DNA from: Bettongia penicillata ogilbyi
Lineage: Eukaryota; Chordata; Mammalia; Diprotodontia; Potoroidae
DNA: 64,000 nucleotides
Assembly (NCBI GenBank): GCA_023548195.1
Contig: JAJHZJ010000251.1
Coordinates: 558,001-622,000, forward strand
Direction: 5' to 3'
Made by a program: the position numbers and the translations under genes. The first letter of the stretch is position 1; each line of letters opens with the position of its first letter. Of the stretch, positions 38,501 to 44,752 are shown in pieces. The notes under the pieces were generated by a model that worked only from the letters and a program-made list of their open reading frames with translations, made no database searches and was not told the origin of the DNA.

Positions 38501-40508
38501 GTCATTGATTCTTCTGAAGCGATTTCTCTTCTTTCAAACTATCTTCTGTTCAAAAATCCTTTTGAAATAGTTAAAGGCATTCTACCTAAAATACTTACGT
38601 CAGCACCTGAGGATTCTGTAGTTCTAAAGTTGGGAAAATCCTTTTGAGAATTAAAAAGTCAAAAAAGGTTGTTGATATGGTGCCTAATTTAGATCTACTC
38701 AAGGTTTACTTGGTTGGTGTGAAGGGATGGATTTAATTGCTGCCATAGAATATCCATCAAAAGTTCTCCTCTGGGCTTGGAGGTGGCTCACATGATTGCA
38801 AACCATTGTACCCTATTTTTGACATTCATCTCATCTTCATTCCTTTATTAAGCATATGCATACACTTAGGGGTAGGACTAGGTGCCAAAGAAAATTACAG
38901 GAGAGCAGCAATGATAATAGCAGTGATGATGATGGTGATGATGATAGGTAACATTTCTCTGGTTTCTGTTATGTGCTGGGCACTATCTTAAGCACTTTAC
39001 AGATATTGTGTTAATTGATTCTTACAATTACCCTGGGAATTATTATCCCTACTTTATTATAATCCCTACTTTACAGAGGAGGAAATTGAGGCAGACAGAA
39101 ACTAAGTGACTTGCCTAAGGTTACACTGACTAAGAGGTTTGTGAGGCCAGATTTCAACCCAACTCTTCTTGACTACAAGTCTGGTACTCTGTTCTCTGTG
39201 CCACTTCTATGCCAATGATCATTCCACATCATTGAGGGACTGGGACTAGTTGATTGGGGACAACATGTCTTGCTCTTTTCACACATCAGCAACCTCAGAG
39301 CACATGGCTTCTGAAGACTGGACCATCTCTTAGGTTGGATACTACATTTTTGTAACTTTTCTGTCTTCAGGGTACTGTTCATTTGAACCAGATTTTATCT
39401 GTACAAAAATATTGGTAGGAGTAGATGGGTCACATTTGCTCCAAGGCAGAACTGCAGATAAGTGGAAATTAGATTATGGAAAGCAGTGTGTAATTAAAGA
39501 GTTACAGAGCTGACCAGGCATTTCCATTGTTGAGTCTTTTACCCTTCCCCCAAAATCATAATGACAAAAAAAAAGAAGATGGCTAGACAGAAATACTCAT
39601 AGGTATTCTATTTAATTTATGATAGTAAAAAATTGGATATAACCTAAATCTTCAGTGGCTGGAGGATGGCTGAATAAATTACATTAATATAATAGAATAT
39701 TATAGTGCCATAGAAAATGACAAATATGAAACCTACATAAAAGAAATATGGAAAGATCTGAGGTGATTCAGAATCAAATTAATAGAAGCAAAAATGTGTA
39801 CACACACGTTAACTCTTCAGAAAGGGGCAGAAAGGAGACAGAAGATGAAGTAAAAGGTGGTAGAACTTGAGGTAGATCTGGGGGGGGGACACAAAAACAG
39901 AAAAATATTTTCTTTGTTTATTAACTCATTTGGTTCTGCTTGTTAAGGGCCAGGGATTTTGGCTATGATTTTGCCCTTTATTTTGCAAGTTTATTTTTAT
40001 CGCTGGTTATTAAATTTGTAGGGAAATTTATTTTAAAAAAGGTGGAGGGGTGCTTGAGGAAAAAAAAGATGGATGAATCCCTCAAATTGAGGTGGCTCAG
40101 TCCACTGTGGGACTCTAGATAGTCATAATTTTTTTACCTTATCTTTTTTTGGGTGTCTTAGCAGAAAAATAACTAAGATTGACATGTGGGCTTCTCAGTC
40201 TTTTCTTCAGACTTCTGGGTGGTATATAGTTTGTGCTCTGTGAGTAGCCAAGGATATTGATGTGATTTATTTATTTTACCATCTGTCCACTGGCAGTTCT
40301 TTTCATGGGCCCTGGAAACAGAACTGTGTCTTAAGTGAGGCCTCTACCACCTCACAGCTGTGTGTCTTCCTTTCGTACCTGATCCTTTCTTCCCTTTTCC
40401 CCAAACTGATCATGAGCCCTTTGGTTTTGGTTTCAGATATTTGGCATCTTCCTGGCCAGGACCTTGATTTCGGACATTGAGGCTGTGAAGGATGGCCATC
40501 ACTTCTGA
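5485..40508 (+). CDS. TSPAN14: TSPAN14, tetraspanin-14 (complete coding region, 8 exons)
   Basis: Joined exons are 5485-5565, 24972-25022, 27579-27725, 29720-29890, 33166-33291, 35677-35721, 38327-38446 and 40437-40508. They give 270 codons plus TGA, the usual TSPAN14 length, with all introns in phase 0 and GT/AG junctions. Membrane segments are about residues 17-37, 62-83, 94-115 and 232-254. The large extracellular loop lies between the last two and has CCG at 153-155 and cysteines at 153, 154, 170, 180, 186, 187, 200 and 221. Eight loop cysteines define the TspanC8 group, which binds the metalloprotease ADAM10 and controls its exit from the ER and its surface activity. Asn169 (NCS) is an N-glycosylation sequon. 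The start at 5485 gives MHYYRYSNAEVSC, as in known TSPAN14, whereas TSPAN5 has a different N-terminus (MSGKHYKGPEVSC). The divergent stretches (EFFEINIKSYR, GESYSREKCG, RTMTKNKWDES) also match TSPAN14 rather than TSPAN5 or TSPAN17. Nothing is broken. The comparison is from memory of the family. Confidence 0.97.
6150..6345 (+). repeat. CORE-type SINE
   Basis: 'tatgaccctaggaaaatcac', 'ctatttcctcatctttaatt' and a terminal 'ctaaatctataatcctgt' identify a diverged copy. Confidence 0.6.
7270..7640 (+). repeat. Two CORE-type SINEs, adjacent
   Basis: The first copy runs about 7270-7450 ('ggatttggagttagaagc', 'ctcatctataagatgaatg') and the second about 7500-7640 ('catagacctggagtcttgag', 'ttatctgcaaaatgggg'). 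Confidence 0.6.
7985..8170 (+). repeat. MIR-type SINE
   Basis: 'gaccttagacatcctctagg', 'gaaactgaggcccagagaag' and 'ccaaatctagtag' are diagnostic. Confidence 0.75.
8389..8407. other. 19 bp palindrome of AGAC units
   Basis: Perfect 9 bp arms (agacagaca and tgtctgtct) sit around one central base, in a part of the large intron that shows no repeat similarity. Confidence 0.7.
8680..8945 (+). repeat. CORE-type SINE, diverged
   Basis: 'gctctgatttgggagtttca' and 'ttcttcatctgtaaaatgag' followed by 'ggatgatttctgc' show the body of the element. About 60 bp in the middle look duplicated. Confidence 0.55.
9480..11345 (+). repeat. Unassigned marsupial retroposon family, copy 1, with a MIR inserted
   Basis: The sequence from 'aagaattcagggaagtcc' through 'gaccattggagttgattgag', 'gtgacatggtcagacctg' and 'tagttcaggcatgaggtgag' recurs near 22.8-24.1, 30.2-31.2, 37.6-38.1 and 46.4-47.4 kb. 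A MIR-type copy interrupts it at about 9690-9910. I have no firm name; L3/CR1 relatives or an old LTR element are both possible. Confidence 0.65.
11490..12235 (+). repeat. Cluster of MIR/CORE-type SINEs and a short L2-like piece
   Basis: MIR copies lie at about 11490-11690 and 11825-12010, with a 'gtattaagtacctagtatgtg' L2-like piece between them and a CORE-type copy at 12075-12235 ('tagctgtgtgacctcagaca'). Confidence 0.65.
12380..13220. other. Repeat-free AT-rich intronic stretch, candidate conserved non-coding element
   Basis: No resemblance to any repeat seen elsewhere in the window. It is rich in TAAT/ATTA cores (for example 'taattggagaatccattaaa', 'atgagtaattagtgtg') and free of long open frames. 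Whether it is conserved or active is unknown. Confidence 0.35.
13310..13555 (+). repeat. MIR-type SINE
   Basis: 'aatatcatctcatttgactg', 'cccaattttgcagatgagga', 'tgaatttgaactcagctctc'. Confidence 0.75.
13680..14010 (-). repeat. CR1/L3-like LINE 3' region
   Basis: 'ctcaaggcagcctgttccac', 'attcttccttatcagcg' and 'aatccaagtcctgctctttg' are the reverse complement of the usual CR1 3' region. A short 'catttattaagtatttcc' L2-like piece precedes it. Confidence 0.7.
14011..14330. repeat. Unassigned AT-rich repeat with a nested L2 3' end (14130-14250)
   Basis: The outer repeat ('ttttattgatacctttcatt', later 'aatcagcaaatcccaacaa') is split by a 3'-terminal L2 piece with 'gaccagggactg', 'cctggtacatagtaggta' and 'gattgattg'. 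A related outer piece occurs at 17075-17340. Confidence 0.6.
14331..14635 (-). repeat. CR1/L3-like LINE fragment
   Basis: 'tctcattatcctggctacca' and 'cttggtcaatatcatcttac' correspond on the complement to the CR1 segment upstream of that at 13680-14010, so the two are parts of one interrupted insertion or neighbouring copies. Confidence 0.55.
15029..15071. repeat. (GC)n(CA)n microsatellite
   Basis: A perfect alternating purine-pyrimidine run that changes from GCGC to CACA, a type of sequence able to adopt Z-DNA. Confidence 0.9.
15955..16080 (+). repeat. MIR-type SINE fragment
   Basis: 'agaatcatagaccccatacc', 'gaaattgaggcctagggaaa'. Confidence 0.6.
16398..16746 (+). repeat. Marsupial tRNA-headed SINE with expanded tail
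   Basis: It has a normal head and body, but the tail unit 'ccaaaaggggtcacaaagag' plus 'tctgacacca' is repeated about four times (16602-16728) with period 30, the first unit being about 4 bp longer. Confidence 0.85.
16602..16728. repeat. 30 bp tandem repeat, about 4 units
   Basis: Units 2 and 3 are identical; unit 4 differs by a few substitutions (GAAAGGGCTC, AAAGGG). The array is made wholly of SINE tail sequence. Confidence 0.9.
16842..17045 (+). repeat. CORE-type SINE
   Basis: 'cttggagtcaggagacctgg' and 'ccttccctgtgaaatgatag' with following 'cttcatagggctgtgg'. Confidence 0.7.
17075..17340. repeat. AT-rich repeat related to 14011-14330
   Basis: 'ttctatcatctatattttct', 'cctttataataaagttata' and 'aacatattgaatatgcagca' parallel the outer repeat at 14 kb. 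Assignment to a family is not possible here. Confidence 0.4.
17640..17870 (+). repeat. L2 LINE 3' end
   Basis: 'gtagcttgtttgtacat'-like text, 'aagctccttgaggccaggga', 'gcttaataagtgtttattgg' and the terminal 'ctgattgac' are the L2 3' terminus. It contains a 16 bp T run. Confidence 0.8.
17945..18215 (+). repeat. L2/MIR-type repeat
   Basis: 'ggcactgggctaagtgcttt', 'gttgagaaaactgaaccaga', 'taacacagctagttcctgag'. Confidence 0.7.
18680..18845 (+). repeat. MIR-type SINE
   Basis: 'tcactgagtccaatcctcat', 'ggggagattgagacacagtg' and 'gtagaatttgagcccaaatt'. Confidence 0.65.
19449..19653 (-). repeat. Marsupial tRNA-headed SINE, reverse orientation
   Basis: 'tttgttgaccccatttgggg', 'actggagtggtttgccattt' and 'tagctagtaggt' are the complement of the tail-to-head sequence. 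Confidence 0.85.
20050..20340 (+). repeat. MIR-type SINE with preceding ATG-rich tract
   Basis: 'gccaagcactttatgatcat', 'gattaggaaactgaggcaaa' and 'ggcacctagctgcccctg' mark the copy. The stretch 20057-20090 is TAA/TGA-rich. Confidence 0.7.
20740..20905 (+). repeat. CORE-type SINE fragment
   Basis: 'gttgacctggagtttaaatt' and 'taccttgggcaagtcattta'. Confidence 0.55.
21040..21600 (+). repeat. Two L2 LINE 3' ends
   Basis: 'ttaagctccttgaggtcagg' near 21120 ends in 'gatgattgac'. A second, longer copy starts near 21265 ('ctgtcccatgccttgggata') and ends with 'gaggacagggactgttttt'. Confidence 0.7.
21835..22200 (+). repeat. MIR-type SINE followed by a piece of the unassigned retroposon family
   Basis: 'gaaactgaggctcatagagg' is MIR-like; 'aaggagctcactgtctaatg' and 'ggagacaaaatgggtac' match the segment also seen at 30240-30420. 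Confidence 0.6.
22825..24160 (+). repeat. Unassigned marsupial retroposon family, copy 2, interrupted
   Basis: 'ttactgtatgccaggcatag', 'aaaggagttcactttctagt' and, further on, 'agcagtagggagtcatggga' and 'gtcagacctgtgaattgaga' follow the order of copy 1. It is interrupted at 23010-23140 by a palindromic DNA element. Confidence 0.55.
23010..23140. repeat. Palindromic hAT-like MITE
   Basis: The start 'aggtctgcat' is complementary in style to the end 'ttgtgcaggcct', with 'ggcttgtgggcagggcccca' inside and 'gggccacaggttgtgcaggc' near the end. Both halves carry 'cctttttatgtagaggaaat' like blocks. Confidence 0.5.
24160..24245 (+). repeat. L2 LINE 3' end fragment
   Basis: 'aagctccccaaaggcaggga' followed by 'tttgtatctctagtggctag'. 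Confidence 0.65.
24972..25022 (+). CDS. TSPAN14: TSPAN14 coding exon 2 (codons 28-44)
   Basis: The acceptor is 'cttccag' and the donor 'AAG|gtaagag'. The 51 nt encode LAGVVFLAVGLWAWSEK, the end of membrane segment 1 and the start of the small extracellular loop. It lies 19.4 kb downstream of the first coding exon, making this the largest intron in the window. Confidence 0.96.
25046..25740 (-). repeat. CR1/L3-like LINE fragments next to exon 2
   Basis: 'ctttaaatatttgaagacag' begins about 25 bp past the exon 2 donor. A longer block at 25320-25740 includes 'gatggaggtagcttactttt', 'ttcttcctcacattgtgccc' and 'aaatctgcctcctt'. Both read as the complement of CR1. Confidence 0.6.
26250..26440 (+). 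repeat. CORE-type SINE
   Basis: 'gaggcagtgaggtgtgtagt', 'gaacttggaatccaacccag', 'tgctcatctataaaatgaga'. Confidence 0.7.
26650..27305 (+). repeat. L2 LINE 3' region
   Basis: 'ctttcaaggctcagtttata' through 'cttccacagaaaggctg' to the terminal 'gtagttaataaatatttatt'. This explains the long open stretch at 26771-27253. Confidence 0.7.
27579..27725 (+). CDS. TSPAN14: TSPAN14 coding exon 3 (codons 45-93)
   Basis: The acceptor is 'gtcttcag' and the donor 'TTT|gtaagtc'. It encodes the small extracellular loop (GVLSDLTKVTRLHGVDP), membrane segment 2 and the intracellular loop with GCVGALREN, a strongly conserved tetraspanin signature. Confidence 0.97.
28540..28640 (+). repeat. CORE-type SINE fragment
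   Basis: 'gggatctaagaggacctggg' and 'tttttccataaaatgagtga'. Confidence 0.45.
28793..29009 (-). repeat. Marsupial tRNA-headed SINE, reverse orientation
   Basis: 'agggtttgccatttccttct', 'gaattgaggcaaacagggtc' and end 'tctctagctgctca'. Confidence 0.8.
29150..29262 (+). repeat. CORE-type SINE fragment
   Basis: 'gactgtgtgaccttaggcaa' and 'cttagcctctcagtgctcta'; it abuts the DNA element that follows. Confidence 0.55.
29263..29461 (+). repeat. hAT-like non-autonomous DNA element, copy 2
   Basis: It starts 'gaggtgtcagag' and ends 'gacactactg', giving imperfect terminal inverted repeats. The inside matches the copy at 905-1090 ('gataatgttaatatgtgatt', 'ttctaagtcaata'). Confidence 0.65.
29720..29890 (+). 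CDS. TSPAN14: TSPAN14 coding exon 4 (codons 94-150)
   Basis: A long T-rich tract and 'cctcttag' acceptor precede it, and the donor is 'GCT|gtaagtc'. It encodes membrane segment 3 (with LELAVAVLAFLF) and the first helix of the large extracellular loop, including the family-typical YRDDIDLQNLID stretch. Confidence 0.97.
30160..31165 (+). repeat. Unassigned marsupial retroposon family, copy 3 (longest)
   Basis: 'aacatttattaagtacctat' appears twice (30168 and 30307), followed by 'gctttgaacaccaaacagag', 'aagcaatagagatcccatgg', 'atggtcagatctatacttta' and 'gaaatcaggaggacttgaca'. It is in the same order as copy 1. Confidence 0.7.
31170..33165 (+). other. Rest of TSPAN14 intron before exon 5
   Basis: No clear repeat was seen in 31170-32770. 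A weak piece of the 'ctaggcactgtgcta'-type retroposon lies at 32780-33000. No exon was recognised. Confidence 0.5.
33166..33291 (+). CDS. TSPAN14: TSPAN14 coding exon 5 (codons 151-192, CCG motif)
   Basis: The acceptor is 'gctctgtag' and the donor 'GCA|gtaagtt'. It opens with NQCCG, the tetraspanin CCG signature, and contains six of the eight loop cysteines, the NCS glycosylation site at Asn169 and the SCC motif at 185-187. Confidence 0.97.
33867..33895. repeat. CA/TA microsatellite
   Basis: A CACACA run followed by 'tacatatgtata'; it abuts the left arm of the large inverted repeat. Confidence 0.85.
34340..34500. repeat. TG/CA/TA alternating microsatellite
   Basis: About 160 bp of mixed 'tgcatgcatg', 'tatatat' and 'cacacaca' at the centre of the large inverted repeat. 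Confidence 0.85.
34659..34695. other. Perfect 12 bp stem hairpin
   Basis: 'tgaatcagagac' at 34659-34670 is exactly complementary to 34684-34695, with a 13 nt loop. It lies inside the spacer of the larger inverted repeat. Confidence 0.8.
35095..35310 (+). repeat. CORE-type SINE
   Basis: 'acatttactagctgtgtgac', 'ctttatctgtaaaataggga' and 'cacacagtggtgaggat'. It abuts the right arm of the inverted repeat. Confidence 0.7.
35677..35721 (+). CDS. TSPAN14: TSPAN14 coding exon 6 (15 codons)
   Basis: This short exon encodes QKVVNTQCGYDVRTM, including loop cysteine 200. The acceptor is 'tctcttgcag' and the donor 'ATG|gtgagaa'. It is too short to stand out as an open frame and was placed by matching the tetraspanin NTQCGYD motif and the phase-0 junctions on both sides. 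Confidence 0.95.
36590..36645 (+). repeat. Short L2 3' end fragment
   Basis: 'gaagggcaagaattatttca' and 'ttgtatttctagtgcctagc'. The rest of 35722-36590 and 36650-37015 shows no recognisable feature. Confidence 0.45.
37017..37070. repeat. (TG)n microsatellite
   Basis: TGTG run with occasional TATG, directly abutting a SINE head. Confidence 0.9.
37071..37316 (+). repeat. Marsupial tRNA-headed SINE, full length
   Basis: The best-preserved copy: 'gggcagctaggtggcacagt', 'gtgtgaccctgggcaagtca', 'ctccagtatctttgccaaga'. It is followed by a TA/CA-rich tract to 37410. Confidence 0.92.
37645..38130 (+). repeat. Unassigned marsupial retroposon family, copy 4
   Basis: 'cagtaagcatttatttggca', 'ggtcagattgtgaatggctc' and 'agaaataatgggaaacttca' follow the order of copies 1 and 3. 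Confidence 0.55.
38327..38446 (+). CDS. TSPAN14: TSPAN14 coding exon 7 (codons 208-247)
   Basis: The acceptor is 'ccaatgcag' and the donor 'CAG|gtcagta'. It encodes the end of the large loop (KGC with the eighth cysteine at 221) and most of membrane segment 4 (NIYIVAGVFIAVSLLQ). Confidence 0.97.
38900..39215 (+). repeat. GAT-rich tract and MIR-type SINE
   Basis: A GATGAT-like run at 38925-38945, then 'ggcactatcttaagcacttt', 'gaggaggaaattgaggcaga' and 'gaggccagatttcaaccca'. Confidence 0.7.
39545..39800 (+). repeat. LINE-like fragment (possibly L1)
   Basis: 'atactcataggtattctatt', 'aaattggatataacctaaat' and 'gaatattatagtgccataga' resemble a common LINE open-frame remnant. Family uncertain. 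Confidence 0.4.
40437..40508 (+). CDS. TSPAN14: TSPAN14 last coding exon (codons 248-270 and stop)
   Basis: The acceptor is 'ggtttcag'. It encodes IFGIFLARTLISDIEAVKDG then HHF and TGA at 40506-40508: the end of membrane segment 4 and the short cytoplasmic tail with the conserved ISDIEAV motif. Confidence 0.97.
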   Translation: MFGIFLARTLISDIEAVKDGHHF

Positions 40509-41132
40509 AGATAAAAGCTCGACCCCAGCTGTGAAAGTGAATCCATTTCACTGTCATTAACTTTGCATCAGTATGGAAAGAAATCGACAAGCTGGTCTGA
40601 GAGCTCTTGGACACCTCTCTACCACCACCTCCCTCCGAATTAAGCCTTCTTTTGGCCATCGCTTGGATAGTCGTTCTTTTTCTGCTTCATGCTGATGAAG
40701 AAGGAAGAGGGGACACTTAACAAAGCTCAGAGGGCCTGGAGTCCCCCAGGGCTTCTTTCCAGCGGTGGTCGGGACCAGGGGAGGGTGGTGGGTATTGTGA
40801 CCTAGAAGCCGAGAACTGACTTGTAAGTGGCAAAGACTGATAGGAAACTTGAGGAAGATCTCAGAGACTTTGAGTCCCAAGCTAGGGCACATTTAAGTTG
40901 TCTCAGTGTCGATGTGTGCAGGATATCACTGTCTTAGAGCCTAGCTTTCTTGGCTCCCAGTTACTGTAATCTGAATTCCTCCTTTGCTTCACTGGTGCTT
41001 ACCTTGTTGGATAGAGAAAGGGCAGCATTGGTAAGACAAAAATGCATAGAGATGGCTCTATTCTGTCTCAGTGACACCTGCTGTAGAGCAGTTGAATTGC
41101 TTCCCAGGTGTCTTGTCATTCCAAAGTGGAGG

Positions 41133-41137
41133 GGGGG

Positions 41138-41165
<28 letters not shown>
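41133..41165. repeat. (GA)n microsatellite in the TSPAN14 3' UTR
   Basis: A G run followed by an AG dinucleotide repeat, then a purine-only stretch to about 41220. Confidence 0.9.
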
Positions 41166-41170
<5 letters not shown>

Positions 41171-41221
41171 GGAGAATGAGGAGAGAGAGAAAATGGGGGG
41201 AGAGGAAGAATGAATGGGAGA

Positions 41222-41278
41222 AATAAAAATAAAGCCGGGAGAGGGAGACTGTGTGTGTGTGTGTGTTTGTGTGTGTTT
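41222..41278 (+). promoter_or_regulatory. Candidate proximal poly(A) site of TSPAN14
   Basis: Two AATAAA hexamers (41222-41227 and 41228-41233) are followed 18 nt later by a GT repeat (about 41251-41278). A hexamer followed by a GU-rich element at this spacing is the standard poly(A) layout, so the microsatellite could serve as the downstream element. Use would give a 3' UTR of only about 0.75 kb. Confidence 0.5.
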
Positions 41279-42739
41279 ACACAGATGAATTTAACTGGGT
41301 GCCAAGATAATCTGAATCAAAAAAAGCATGGAACTTCAACTGTGCAAAAATCATAGTGACCCTGAGCCAATGTAGATACTTTAGTTAAAAAGAACTTTCT
41401 TAGCCTACTGCACCCCTGAGAGAAGCCTCTAAAAGGTGGAGCCTCCTTGAATGTCCTCCTAAGGCTTTTCTAAGGGCAGAAGCCATCTTCTTTTGTTCCA
41501 ATAGCATTATGCTCCAAAGGCATTTGGGGGGAGGGAGGGTGGGAGGTAGATCTGTAAGTTGATTTTCCTCTAATATGTCTCATCATTTTTTGAAAGTTTG
41601 TAAATAGTTTTATTTATCGGGGTAAACATATTCTCTCAGAAGTACTTTCATGGTTTTTTTAGAGCTTCTTCCATTCCCAAAAGCCTTGTATCCAGGAAGG
41701 CTTGAGTTCAATATCAGACTCTTCACATCTGTTGACTGTATCTTTGTGTGTCACTTAACCTCAGTGATCCTAGCAACTCTCTTAAGACTTAAATTGGAGA
41801 GAAGGTCTTGACTTGCATTGGTAGAGGAAATTTCCTCACCTGGGAGTTCTCTAAGCCAGTGAAGTCACAGGTTCGCTTCCTAGCCTTATCCCTTATCAAC
41901 CTGACAAAGTTATTTGAGCTGAGATCATTTTTAAGAGTCCATCTTGGAATTCTCTTGACAATGCCACGTAAGTTGTCTTGAGAATCACTTTCCGCATAGT
42001 TTTCTCCTTTTTCCCCCATCCCCAACCAGTAAACCAAATGCTTCAGCCCCTTATTTTTCATTGCTACAGAAAAGGCCATGGAGAAGTTGTTCTTCCTATC
42101 CTCCGAGACCAGGTAGCATTAATGACAATGATTGACCAATTAGGGGTTCATGAAGCCGTTCGGTAGTTTATCTTTTTTATTGGGAAGCTCTACTTTGTGA
42201 GGCGTTCCTTCCCCTATTCTCTCCTCACCCTTTCTGCTCCCTCCCTTTTTTTGGGTTCCCAACCAGGCAGGGTCTCTCCAGTGCTTCTGTTGTCTAGCTT
42301 TATTGCGTCATCTTACCTGGACTCCATTGTCCCTTTTGCATTACTTATTTTCCTTATGTGTTTATTACATAAAATCTGTTTCCTTTACTAATTACCCTCC
42401 CTTGGCCCTTATAATTAGGGCATAGTCAATTTTGTGTTGGGTGATTTACTAACAGTCATTCCTGCTTATTATAATGGTGCCCTACTTGTTCAGGGATTGC
42501 TGTGTTTCATGTCCATGCCTAGCATGATGTAAGTTTTAGTATGGTGTAGAGTGGTTTATTTTTTTTTTTAAGTTTTGTACGTTTGTAGACTAGGGAAAGA
42601 ATGATGCCTGTCTGTGATTTTGCAAGTGTGATGCCTTTCCTTGACCACCAAGCTTGTTTTCTGTTGTTTTTGAATTATATCTTTATATAAATGTTGAATT
42701 TTTCTTATTTCCCAAGTGGTGTTAAGTATCACAGTAGTA

Positions 42740-42745
42740 AATAAA
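42740..42745 (+). promoter_or_regulatory. Distal poly(A) signal of TSPAN14
   Basis: AATAAA ends a non-repetitive AT-rich stretch, after which the sequence character changes. It is the last good hexamer before the repeat-rich intergenic region. Confidence 0.6.
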
Positions 42746-43194
42746 CATGGCTGCCATGGGAATCGGGGGCTATTCGGACCAGACAGCAGTGATCGATGGC
42801 CAAGGCAGATGGCCTGTGGCTCATTTTGGGATGTATTTCATGGGCCATTTTTCCCCCTGATTCTGAACACAATTTTCAATTTCTCTTTTATGTGAAGGCC
42901 CAAACTAAAGTAAAATTGTTCATGTCCCAGCCTCCCCCAGGCTAACTTGTGGCAGGATTTCTGCATTCCCAAGGGAGGCTGTCATCCTCCAGAACCGTTG
43001 TCCAGGATAAAGGCATAGTCTCCAGACTAACATTGTGAGGATTTTCAAGGTCTGAGAGGAATGAGAGCAGCAGGACTGCCTTGTGTCTGGGCAGTGTTCC
43101 TTCCCACGTTTGGCTTCATACTGAGCTACACCTGGATTTCTCTTCTGTGGAGGACAATTGAATGAATGTCTGAAAGAAAAAATAGTAACTTGCA

Positions 43195-43515
43195 TTTGAT
43201 TATGATTGGATCTTTGCAAAGTACCTTAGATCTCATCTGACTTGGGCCTCCCAACAGTCTTGTGATGTAGGTACTGCGTGTGTGTGTGTGTGTGTTTGTG
43301 TATTTTTGTTTTCTTTTGGATCCATTTCCTTTTATTTATCAGTGTATGGAATTCAAAATGAGGAAAATACTTCCACCAAGGAGAGTTGGTAATTGTTCTG
43401 AAACATAGAGTTTCAGAATGCTATAGGTAATATTACATTATCCCTGTTTTAAAGATGAGGTAACAGGTTTAGCAGTGAGATTTAAAGAGCCACCTGATTC
43501 CCAACAGGTATCCTA
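43195..43515 (+). repeat. MIR-type SINE interrupted by a (GT)n tract
   Basis: 'gtaccttagatctcatctga' and 'cagtcttgtgatgtaggtac' before, 'catgatgaggtaacagg'-type MIR sequence after. GT run at about 43277-43300. Confidence 0.5.
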
Positions 43516-43956
43516 GTTTTACAAAACACGTTGTCACTGGAATCTCAGGGTATTCATGCCCAATCCATTTTGTGTTCCATGGTCAAATTGGATGCATTAG
43601 TTTAGAAAAGGACACCCAATACCTAGTTGAGGTTGTCCTTTCTGGTTTTGAAGTGTGGTTGGTCATCATTTTTTCTGTTTGCCAAGATGAGGAACTAAGC
43701 CTATGCAGAAGGTATAAAAAGAAAATCACATGCCAAATTTTCCAGAGTTGATTTATCTCTGAGTGAACTGTTTCCACGCCCTCATGACCACTTCTAAAAT
43801 GCTGCCTGTTTATAAGTATCGTTAATTTTTTCCCACCCAGATAATTTCAATACTGTTCTAGGACCAAATATTGGTTGTGCTACTGAGAAGTGATTTTTGA
43901 GAAAATGTGATATCGGTGTGTATAATTACATTTATGATGTCTTTTCATGTCTTTTG

Positions 43957-44451
43957 ATTCGTATATAAATTGGATTTAAGTGAGGCAGAGTTGCATGAAG
44001 TCTTCAGCCTGACCCTGTTCTCCAGAGTCATCATAGTGCACTGGCAGGACGGAATCAAGATGGCTGGTGATAGCGCAGGATGCAGTGGATGACCTTGGCA
44101 TCTTTGGTGTCTAACCAAGGTCTAAGCGTCCACATCGCCTGCTTCATCTGCCTTCATGGCTGTTGGACCAAATTGTTCTCATCCGCCCATCCCACCAGAG
44201 GAAGTCTTCACATGTTTGGGGTAGACACCCTCCTAACACACCAATGGATTTGAGACCCCTTGGTTACCCTCATCCTGGTTTGGCCTGTCTGCCAAAACAG
44301 TTTACTGAGTTGTGGCCACTGTGCATACTGCTAGCTTCTTGGAGCCACAAGTGAGAGATGAGTGGAAGAGGTGAACACTATAGGTGGAAAGAGCCCTGAA
44401 AAGCATTCAGCAGCTATCACACCAAAGATGCTGGTCCTCCCTGATAGTATG
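43957..44451 (+). repeat. Unassigned marsupial retroposon, family Y, long copy
   Basis: 'aaattggatttaagtgaggc', 'tcttcagcctgaccctgttc', 'atgaccttggcatc' and 'agcagctatcacaccaaaga' recall a repeat I know from marsupial sequence but cannot name. Confidence 0.5.
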
Positions 44452-44527
44452 CATATATGCATATGTATACATATGTATACATTATGTGTGTTAGTCTCTC
44501 TTATGATATGTAGTCTATGCATATATG

Positions 44528-44752
44528 TTTGTTCGTCCTTCATTGCCAAAAAAGACCATGCCATCAGAGAAGTAATGATGTGATTTGCACTTGACTTTGT
44601 TTTGAATGAGGGAGGTTCCTCCCTTTTCCTCCAGAGCCATCTGAATCCAGGGACTAGATATTCATCAGGATGACTGGAGATGACTCAGGATGAGGCAGTT
44701 GGAGTTAAGTGACTTGCCTAAGGACACACAGCTAGTGAGTGTCAAGTGTCTG
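44528..44752 (+). repeat. Unassigned marsupial retroposon, family Y, second copy
   Basis: 'gttcgtccttcattgccaaa' head, 'cctccagagccatctgaatc', 'aggatgactggagatgactc' and a SINE-type 'acacagctagtgagtgtcaa' end. It is flanked on both sides by CA/TA tracts (44443-44500 and 44752-44826). Confidence 0.55.

Larger units (their letters stand above)
40509..42765 (+). other. TSPAN14: TSPAN14 3' UTR
   Basis: This runs from the stop codon to just past the distal poly(A) signal at 42740. Most of it is not recognisably repetitive, as expected for a UTR. It includes a (GA)n tract, a (GT)n tract, T-rich stretches near 42555 and 42655, and a short MIR-like scrap near 41690-41770. The end is inferred from the signal; no transcript evidence was available. 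Confidence 0.7.

Noticed and set aside
5485..40508. Assignment of the tetraspanin to TSPAN5 or TSPAN17
   Set aside because: The N-terminus MHYYRYSNAEVSCWYKY and the loop residues fit TSPAN14; TSPAN5 begins differently and has other loop residues.
40303..40892. Open frames of 118 and 111 codons antisense to the TSPAN14 last exon
   Set aside because: They are antisense to a coding exon and its UTR, with no similarity or splice support.
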